A stretch of DNA of 35,042 bases from the NCBI RefSeq assembly GCF_031181555.1, contig NZ_JAPSKQ010000009.1:12661-47702 (forward strand), read 5' to 3'. Made by a program: the position numbers and the translations under genes. The notes beneath the pieces were generated by a model that made no database searches, was not told the origin of the DNA, and worked only from the letters and a program-made list of their open reading frames with translations. This stretch comes from Streptomyces sp. GTDB taxonomy: Bacteria > Actinomycetota > Actinomycetes > Streptomycetales > Streptomycetaceae. Numbering within the stretch: position 1 is the stretch's first letter; each line of letters begins with the position of its first letter. This document shows, in pieces, positions 29,434-35,042 of this stretch.

Positions 29434-30075
29434 CTACAGGGTTCCGATCCAGTTGGTGAGGAGCTGGGCACCGGCGTCGCCGGACTTCTCGGGGTGGAAC
29501 TGGGTGGCCCACAGGGCGCCGTTCTCCACCGCGGCGACGAACGGCTTGCCGTGCGTGGACCAGGTGACCTTGGGCGTCGCCATCGCCGGGTTGTGCACCT
29601 CGAGGGTCCAGTCGTGGACCGCGTAGGAGTGCACGAAGTAGAAGCGGGCGTCCGCGTCGAGGCCGGCGAACAGCTCGGAGCCGGCCGGTGCGTCCACGGT
29701 GTTCCAGCCCATGTGGGGCACGACGTCGGCCTGCAGCGGCTCGACCGAGCCGGGCCACTCGTCGAGGCCCTCGGTCTCCGCGCCGTGCTCGACGCCGCGC
29801 GCGAACAGGATCTGCATGCCGACGCAGATGCCCATCACCGGGCGCCCGCCGGCCAGCCGGCGGTCGACGATCCAGTCGCCGCGCGCCTCCTTCAGGCCCC
29901 GCATGCAGGCGGCGAAGGCGCCGACGCCGGGCACCAGCAGGCCGTCGGCGTTCATGGCCCGGTCGAAGTCACGGGTGATCTCGACGTCGGCTCCCGCGCG
30001 CGCGAGGGCGCGCTCGGCGGAGCGGACGTTGCCGAAGCCGTAGTCGAAGACCACGACCTTCTTGGTGGTGCTCAA
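29434..30075 (-). CDS. hisH: Imidazole glycerol phosphate synthase, glutaminase subunit
   Basis: 213 residues, a class I glutamine amidotransferase supplying ammonia to HisF. The triad is Cys84 (GICVGMQ), His194 and Glu196 (QFHPEKS). The oxyanion-strand motif PGVGA (49-53) is present. The start appears to be TTG, with GGAGGT 8 bases upstream, 4 bases after the stop of the preceding small gene. A GTG at codon 8 would remove the first beta-strand, so TTG is favoured. TTG starts are uncommon and may lower translation. Confidence 0.97.
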   Translation of the reverse strand: MSTTKKVVVFDYGFGNVRSAERALARAGADVEITRDFDRAMNADGLLVPGVGAFAACMRGLKEARGDWIVDRRLAGGRPVMGICVGMQILFARGVEHGAETEGLDEWPGSVEPLQADVVPHMGWNTVDAPAGSELFAGLDADARFYFVHSYAVHDWTLEVHNPAMATPKVTWSTHGKPFVAAVENGALWATQFHPEKSGDAGAQLLTNWIGTL

Positions 30076-30079
30076 GAGG

Positions 30080-30238
30080 TCACACCTCCAGCCTCAGGAC
30101 GCCCGCGGCGAGACACAGCGCGGCGCCGGTCGAGAGCAGCACGATCAGGCTCTTGGGCATCTTCTGCTTGACGAAGGAGATGACTCCGCCGAGGAAGAAG
30201 AGGCCGACGACGATCAGGACGGTGGACAGTCCGTTCAT
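30080..30238 (-). CDS. 52-residue two-helix membrane protein within the his operon
   Basis: Sequence starts [19 protein letters not shown], giving one membrane helix (about 5-23), a short basic loop (KQKMPKS) and a second helix (about 30-48). No known motif is visible. It begins 2 bases after the hisB stop and ends 4 bases before hisH, so it is clearly part of the operon and translated with it. The ribosome site is poor (AAGGG, about 13 bases), consistent with translational coupling from hisB. Function unknown. Confidence 0.8.
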   Translation of the reverse strand: MNGLSTVLIVVGLFFLGGVISFVKQKMPKSLIVLLSTGAALCLAAGVLRLEV

Positions 30239-30240
30239 GC

Positions 30241-30834
30241 CTACAGCGCGCCCTTCGTGGAGGGCAGGATGCCGGCCGCGCGCGGGTCGCGTTCGGAGGC
30301 GTAGCGCAGGGCGCGGGCGAGCGCCTTGAACTGGCACTCCACGATGTGGTGCGCGTTGCGCCCGTAGGGCACGTGCACGTGCAGCGCGATCTGGGCCTGG
30401 GCGACGAAGGACTCCAGGATGTGCCGGGTCATCGTGGTGTCGTACTCGCCGATCATCGGCGCCATCTTCTCGGGCTCGGTGTGCACGAGGTAGGGGCGGC
30501 CGGACAGGTCGACGGTGACCTGGGCGAGGGACTCGTCCAGCGGCACCGTGCAGTTGCCGAAGCGGTAGATGCCCACCTTGTCGCCGAGCGCCTGCCGGAA
30601 GGCGGCGCCGAGCGCGAGGGCGGTGTCCTCGATGGTGTGGTGGGAGTCGATGTGCAGGTCGCCCTCGGTCTTCACGGTCAGGTCGAACAGGCCGTGCCGG
30701 CCGAGCTGGTCGAGCATGTGGTCGTAGAAGCCGACCCCGGTGGAGATCTCGGTCTTCCCGGTGCCGTCGAGGTCGATCTCGACGAGGACGGACGTCTCCT
30801 TGGTCGTCCGCTGCACGCGTCCAACGCGGTTCAT
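30241..30834 (-). CDS. hisB: Imidazoleglycerol-phosphate dehydratase
   Basis: 197 residues, monofunctional (no phosphatase domain). It removes water from imidazole-glycerol phosphate. Mn2+-binding motifs are [10 protein letters not shown] (61-70, with H65, H66, E69) and AHHIVE (161-166, with H162, H163, E166). The enzyme forms a 24-mer in other bacteria. The ATG overlaps the hisC stop (ATGA). The first dozen residues are basic and outside the core. Confidence 0.99.
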   Translation of the reverse strand: MNRVGRVQRTTKETSVLVEIDLDGTGKTEISTGVGFYDHMLDQLGRHGLFDLTVKTEGDLHIDSHHTIEDTALALGAAFRQALGDKVGIYRFGNCTVPLDESLAQVTVDLSGRPYLVHTEPEKMAPMIGEYDTTMTRHILESFVAQAQIALHVHVPYGRNAHHIVECQFKALARALRYASERDPRAAGILPSTKGAL

Positions 30835-31940
30835 GCGCTCTGCTCCTTCTTGATGTCACGGACCGCGTCGAGGAACGCGTCGTTTTCGGCCGGGGTGCCG
30901 GCGGTGACCCGCAGCCATCCCGGTACGCCGTTGTCCCGGACCAGGACGCCCCGGTCGAGGATCTGCCGCCAGACGGCGTGGGAGTCCGCGAACCTGCCGA
31001 ACTGGACGAAGTTCGCGTCGGACTCGGTGACCTCGTAGCCGAGGGCGCGCAGTTCGGCGACCAGCCGGTCCCGCTCGGCCTTCAGCTGCTCGACGTACTT
31101 CAGCAGCGTGTCGGTGTGCTCCAGGGCGGCCAGGGCGGTCGCCTGGGTGACCGCCGAGAGGTGGTAGGGCAGCCGGACGAGCTGCACGGCGTCCACGACC
31201 GCGGGGTGCGCGGCGAGGTAGCCGAGGCGCAGGCCCGCCGCGCCGAACGCCTTCGACATGGTGCGGGAGACGACCAGGTGCGGCCGTCCGTCGAGCAGCG
31301 GCAGCAGCGAGTCGCCGTGGCTGAACTCGATGTACGCCTCGTCCACGACCACCATCGACGGCCCGGCCGCCTGAGCGGCCTCGTACAGGGCGAGGACCGT
31401 CTCGGCCGGGACCGCGTTGCCGGTGGGGTTGTTGGGGGTGGTGACGAAGACGACGTCCGGCCGGTGCTCGGCGATCGCCTTCTCGGCCGCCGCGAGGTCG
31501 ATCGAGAAGTCGTCGTGGCGCGGGCCGGAGATCCAGCCGGTGCCGGTGCCGCGGGCGATCAGGCCGTGCATCGAGTACGACGGCTCGAAGCCGATCGCGG
31601 TGCGGCCGGGCCCGCCGAAGGTCTGCAGCAGCTGCTGGATGACCTCGTTGGAGCCGTTGGCGGCCCACACGTTCTCGAGGCCGACCCGGTGACCGGCCGT
31701 CCTCGTCAGGTACTCGGCGAGCCGGGTCCGCAGCTCCACCGCGTCCCGGTCCGGGTAGCGGTTGAGGTTCCGCGCGGCCTCGCGCACCCGCTCGGTGATC
31801 CGCTCGACCAGCGGCTCGGGCAGCGGGTAGGGGTTCTCGTTGGTGTTCAGCCGTACGGGGACGTCCAGCTGGGGCGCGCCGTAGGGGGACTTGCCGCGCA
31901 GCTCGTCCCGTACGGGGAGATCGTCGATTCCGAAGTTCAC
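30831..31940 (-). CDS. hisC: Histidinol-phosphate aminotransferase
   Basis: 369 residues, class I/II PLP aminotransferase converting imidazole acetol phosphate and glutamate to histidinol phosphate. PLP Lys is K230 in SRTMSKAFG; Asp200 in VVDEAY contacts the pyridine nitrogen; LNTNENPY (31-38) and TPNNPTG (168-174) are family hallmarks. The GTG start overlaps the hisD stop (GTGA). Some HisC enzymes also act on aromatic amino acids; nothing in the sequence settles that. Confidence 0.98.
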   Translation of the reverse strand: MNFGIDDLPVRDELRGKSPYGAPQLDVPVRLNTNENPYPLPEPLVERITERVREAARNLNRYPDRDAVELRTRLAEYLTRTAGHRVGLENVWAANGSNEVIQQLLQTFGGPGRTAIGFEPSYSMHGLIARGTGTGWISGPRHDDFSIDLAAAEKAIAEHRPDVVFVTTPNNPTGNAVPAETVLALYEAAQAAGPSMVVVDEAYIEFSHGDSLLPLLDGRPHLVVSRTMSKAFGAAGLRLGYLAAHPAVVDAVQLVRLPYHLSAVTQATALAALEHTDTLLKYVEQLKAERDRLVAELRALGYEVTESDANFVQFGRFADSHAVWRQILDRGVLVRDNGVPGWLRVTAGTPAENDAFLDAVRDIKKEQSA

Positions 31941-33262
31941 TTGCTCGTCGGTACCTTCCACCCGAACCTCGCCTTGATCGCCGCGCCGTGCGCGGGCAGG
32001 TCCTCCGCCTCCGCCAGCGTCACCACGTGGTGCGCGACCTCGGCCAGCGCGTCCTCGGTGTAGTCGACGATGTGGATGCCGCGCAGGAAGGACTGGACGG
32101 ACAGGCCCGAGGAGTGGCAGGCGCAGCCGCCGGTGGGCAGGACGTGGTTGGATCCGGCTGCGTAGTCGCCGAGCGAGACCGGGGCCCAGGGGCCGACGAA
32201 GATCGCGCCGGCGTTGCGCACCCGGTCGGCGACCGCGGCGGCGTCGGCGGTCTGGATCTCCAGGTGCTCGGCGCCGTAGGCGTCGACCACGCGCAGGCCC
32301 TCGTCGAGGCCGTCGACCAGGACGATGGCGGACTGCCGGCCGGACAGCGCCGGGACGATCCGGTCCTCGATGTGCTTGCTGGCCTCGACCTGCGGCCGGA
32401 GCTCCTTCTCCACCGCGTCCGCGAGCTCGGCGGAGTCGGTGACGAGGACGGCGGCGGCCAGCGGGTCGTGCTCGGCCTGGCTGATCAGGTCGGAGGCGAC
32501 GTGCACCGGGTCGGCCGTGGAGTCCGCGAGGATCGCGATCTCGGTGGGGCCGGCCTCGGCGTCGATGCCGATCCTGCCGGTGAAGTAGCGCTTGGCGGCG
32601 GCGACCCAGATGTTGCCGGGACCGGTGACCATGTTCGCGGGCGGGCAGGACTCGGTGCCGTACGCGAACATCGCGACGGCGGTGGCGCCGCCGGCCGCGT
32701 ACACCTCGTCGACGCCGAGCAGCGCGCACGCGGCGAGGATGGTCGGGTGCGGCAGCCCGCCGAACTCGGCCTGGGCCGGGGAGGCGAGCGCGACGGACGG
32801 GACGCCGGCCTCCTGGGCGGGCACGGCGTTCATGATCACGGAGGACGGGTACACCGACCGGCCGCCCGGCGCGTACAGGCCGACGCGGTCGACCGGCACC
32901 CACTTCTCGGTGACCGTGCCGCCGGGCACGACCTGGGTGGTGTGGGTCGTGCGGCGCTGCTCGCGGTGGACGAGGCGGGCGCGCCGGATGGACTCCTCCA
33001 GGGCGGCCCGCACGGCCGGGTCCAGGCCCTCCAGGGCGTCGGTGAGCGCCTGCGCCGGGACCCGGACGGATTCCAGACGCACCCCGTCGAACCTCTCGGC
33101 GAAGTCGATCAGCGCCGCGTCGCCGCGATGATGCACGTCCTCGCAGATCGGACGCACCTTCTCCAGGGCGGTCGCGACGTCGAAGTCGGCTCGGGGCAGC
33201 AGGTCGCGCAGGGCGGGGCCCTCGGGAAGGGCGTCGCCGCGCAGATCGATTCGGGAGATCAC
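31937..33262 (-). CDS. hisD: Histidinol dehydrogenase
   Basis: 441 residues. Oxidises histidinol to histidine in two NAD-dependent steps. Zn2+ ligands by comparison with E. coli are Gln262, His265, Asp366 and His425; the catalytic pair is Glu332-His333 in AEHLEI. The GTG start gives MISRIDLRG, the usual streptomycete N-terminus; its ribosome site (GAGAG) is weak, so initiation may be inefficient or the mRNA short. First gene of the main operon, with an inverted repeat about 110 bases upstream. Confidence 0.98.
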   Translation of the reverse strand: MISRIDLRGDALPEGPALRDLLPRADFDVATALEKVRPICEDVHHRGDAALIDFAERFDGVRLESVRVPAQALTDALEGLDPAVRAALEESIRRARLVHREQRRTTHTTQVVPGGTVTEKWVPVDRVGLYAPGGRSVYPSSVIMNAVPAQEAGVPSVALASPAQAEFGGLPHPTILAACALLGVDEVYAAGGATAVAMFAYGTESCPPANMVTGPGNIWVAAAKRYFTGRIGIDAEAGPTEIAILADSTADPVHVASDLISQAEHDPLAAAVLVTDSAELADAVEKELRPQVEASKHIEDRIVPALSGRQSAIVLVDGLDEGLRVVDAYGAEHLEIQTADAAAVADRVRNAGAIFVGPWAPVSLGDYAAGSNHVLPTGGCACHSSGLSVQSFLRGIHIVDYTEDALAEVAHHVVTLAEAEDLPAHGAAIKARFGWKVPTSK

Positions 33263-33367
33263 GTGCTCAATTCTCTCAGACCCGCGTGGTAAGCCGTCCG
33301 CCCGTTCCAATGGCTGATACGGGACCCTTCGGTAACACTGCGCGCACACGCCGGAGATCTCCTTCAC

Positions 33368-33393
33368 TTTCCGTGTTCAACCCCTCACGGAAA
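33368..33393. promoter_or_regulatory. Inverted repeat in the hisD divergent spacer
   Basis: TTTCCGTG and CACGGAAA form a perfect 8-bp inverted repeat with a 10-base spacer, about 106 bases before hisD and 62 bases before the plus-strand gene. It has the size and symmetry of a repressor operator and could act on either gene. No His-rich leader peptide is visible in the spacer. Confidence 0.4.
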
Positions 33394-33454
33394 CGGGCAT
33401 GAACGGTTGTACGAAGGGACGAACCGACGAGTATCCGGGAGGGAGGGGGAAACC

Positions 33455-35032
33455 GTGACCGAGGGGGCGGGGCCGCACGCCGGGGAAGTGCCGGAGGATC
33501 TGACCGCCACGGAGGCCGGGATGTGGCAGGCCTTCCGGAACGGCAGCGTGTACGACCTGAGCAGCGGGGACACGGTCGTCGACGATCCGCACGGAGGGCA
33601 TCCGTGGGGCCCCGAACGGACGGTCCGGGCCCGCGTCGTGTGCTGGCTCCTGCTGGACGGACCGCCCGCCCTGGCCGGCCGGGTGTCCTCGCTGAAGCTG
33701 GTCGGGGTGCAGATCACCGGTGCCCTGGACCTGGCGGGCGGCACGGTGGTGCCGTACGTGGAGATGCGGGACTGCCGCTTCGAGCGGGACGTGCTGCTGC
33801 CGGAGGCCCGCTTCACGACGGTGCGGCTGGTGGACTGCTCGATACCGCGCCTGGAGGCGGCCCGGCTGCACACCGAGGGTGATCTGCACCTGCCGCGCTG
33901 CCGGTTCCTGGGCGGCATACGGCTCACCGACGCCCGGATCGGTACGGATCTGCTGCTCAACCAGGCGATCGTGCACCGGGACCGCAGCGGCCGCTCGATC
34001 GCCGGGGACGGCATGACGGTCGGCCAGGACCTCCAGGCCGAGATGCTGGAGTCGCACGGCGAGCTGAGCCTGCGCAGCGCGACGATAGGCGTCTCGCTCA
34101 GCCTGCGCGGCGCCCGGCTGGTCAGTCCGTACACCCGGCTCGCGCTGAACGCGCCCCAGCTGACCGTGGAGCGTTCGCTGTACCTGACCCCGGCGGGCGT
34201 CGGCGCCCAGGCGCGGAGCGGGATGACCCCGGCGCGCGGGACGCGGATCCAGCGGTTCGAGTGCCAGGGCGGGGTGCGGCTGGACGACGGGCGGTTCGGG
34301 GACGCGGTCGACTTCGAGGGGGCCAGGTTCACCTTCACCGACGACCAGGAGCTGTCGCTGCGCCGGGTGCAGACGCCGGAGCTGCGCTTCCTCGGGGAGC
34401 GGCCGGCGCGCGGCAGGGTGGTGCTGTCGGGGGCGCGGGTGGTCAACCTGATGGACCGGGCGGACAGCTGGCCGGGACCGGGCCGGCTGCACATGGGCGG
34501 CTTCACCTACGAGAACCTGGTGCCGCGCGGTCCGTTCCCGCTGCCGCTCCGGCTGCGGTGGGTGGACGCGGCGAGCGCCGAGTACAACCCGGAGCCGTAC
34601 GAGCGGCTGGCCGCCGTGCTGCGGGCGAGCGGGGAGGACGAGGACGCCCGCGAGGTGCTGCTCGCCAAGCAGCGCCGCCGCCGCGAGAGCCTGCCGCTCG
34701 CGGCCAAGCTGTGGGGCTACGCGCAGGACTGGACGGTCGCCTACGGGTACCGGCCGGGCCGGGCCGCGGTGTGGATGGCGGTGCTGTGGGCGGGCGGTTC
34801 GCTGGCCTTCGCGCACGCGCACCATCCACCCCTGAAGAGCGGTGAGCATCCCGCGTGGAACCCGGCCCTGTTCACCCTGGACCTGCTGCTGCCGGTGATC
34901 GATCTGGGGCAGGTGGGCTTCTGGCAGCTGCGCGGCGGCTGGCAGTGGCTGACGTCCGCGTTCATCCTGCTGGGCTGGATCCTGGCGACGACGGTGGCGG
35001 CGGGGGCGACGCGGACGCTGCGGCGGACCTAG
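33455..35032 (+). CDS. Pentapeptide/beta-helix-like membrane protein, function unknown
   Basis: 525 residues. The N-terminal two thirds (about 70-365) consist of irregular repeats of about 20 residues with the pattern L-x-G-A-x-(V/I)-x-x-x-L-x-L-x-x-x (for example VGVQITGALDLAGGTV), which suggests a right-handed beta-helix or pentapeptide-like solenoid. A helical region (ASGEDEDAREVLLAKQRRRRE) follows, then two C-terminal membrane segments (about 440-460 and 497-518). It is membrane-anchored by the C-terminus; the repeat domain lacks a signal peptide, so it is probably cytoplasmic. Homologues are sometimes named membrane-associated oxidoreductase, but I see no cofactor motif. The GTG start has GGGAGGGAGGGGG just upstream. 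The stop is 10 bases from the window edge. Confidence 0.85.
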   Translation: MTEGAGPHAGEVPEDLTATEAGMWQAFRNGSVYDLSSGDTVVDDPHGGHPWGPERTVRARVVCWLLLDGPPALAGRVSSLKLVGVQITGALDLAGGTVVPYVEMRDCRFERDVLLPEARFTTVRLVDCSIPRLEAARLHTEGDLHLPRCRFLGGIRLTDARIGTDLLLNQAIVHRDRSGRSIAGDGMTVGQDLQAEMLESHGELSLRSATIGVSLSLRGARLVSPYTRLALNAPQLTVERSLYLTPAGVGAQARSGMTPARGTRIQRFECQGGVRLDDGRFGDAVDFEGARFTFTDDQELSLRRVQTPELRFLGERPARGRVVLSGARVVNLMDRADSWPGPGRLHMGGFTYENLVPRGPFPLPLRLRWVDAASAEYNPEPYERLAAVLRASGEDEDAREVLLAKQRRRRESLPLAAKLWGYAQDWTVAYGYRPGRAAVWMAVLWAGGSLAFAHAHHPPLKSGEHPAWNPALFTLDLLLPVIDLGQVGFWQLRGGWQWLTSAFILLGWILATTVAAGATRTLRRT

Positions 35033-35042
35033 CGGGGCGGAC

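Overview
The window is high-GC actinobacterial chromosome, almost certainly Streptomyces. The signs are GC-rich third codon positions, frequent GTG starts, ATGA/GTGA gene overlaps, an actinobacterial small protein (TrpM) between trpC and trpB, a PriA-type HisA, and a gene order that, as I remember it, matches the S. coelicolor chitosanase-gltBD-trp-his neighbourhood. It is core chromosome: I see no transposase, integrase, tRNA, rRNA or CRISPR array.

Layout. 1-2.6 kb: a partial VWA-domain gene on the minus strand, diverging from a rhomboid protease gene with an N-terminal zinc-finger-like domain that is coupled to a GH46 chitosanase-family gene. 2.7-8.8 kb: gltB-gltD (glutamate synthase) on the minus strand, preceded by a roughly 400-base leader with several candidate regulatory elements. 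9.2-9.9 kb: a VIT1/CCC1-type metal transporter on the minus strand with a DtxR-like iron box upstream. 10.2-17.3 kb: a tightly coupled plus-strand operon of four different ADP-ribosylglycohydrolase-family genes, a class III CoA-transferase and a CitE-type CoA-ester lyase, closed by a strong terminator. This is the least understood part of the window.

17.4-26.7 kb, all minus strand. Listed in transcription order it is hisI-trpE, three small membrane-protein genes (Trp-associated TIGR02234 type, HGxxPAAW type, DUF2752 type), trpC-trpM-trpB-trpA, a membrane-anchored DsbA-like thioredoxin and lgt. Hairpins between several of these genes suggest more than one transcription unit. 26.9-27.5 kb is a divergent plus-strand TIGR03085-type gene. 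27.5-33.3 kb is the main his operon hisD-hisC-hisB-(52-aa membrane protein)-hisH-priA-(Rid protein)-hisF, nearly every junction overlapping or a few bases apart. The window ends with a plus-strand repeat-rich membrane protein gene.

How the parts fit. GltBD makes glutamate, which supplies nitrogen for both amino-acid pathways. HisH/HisF and TrpE use glutamine nitrogen (TrpE with a partner subunit encoded elsewhere). PriA would serve both pathways as HisA and TrpF, and no trpF or trpD is present here. The points most worth following up are the four-paralogue ADP-ribosylglycohydrolase/CoA operon (one paralogue with a damaged metal site), the chitosanase lacking its expected general-acid Glu, the structured gltB leader, the iron box before the VIT gene and the Rid protein lacking the usual Arg.
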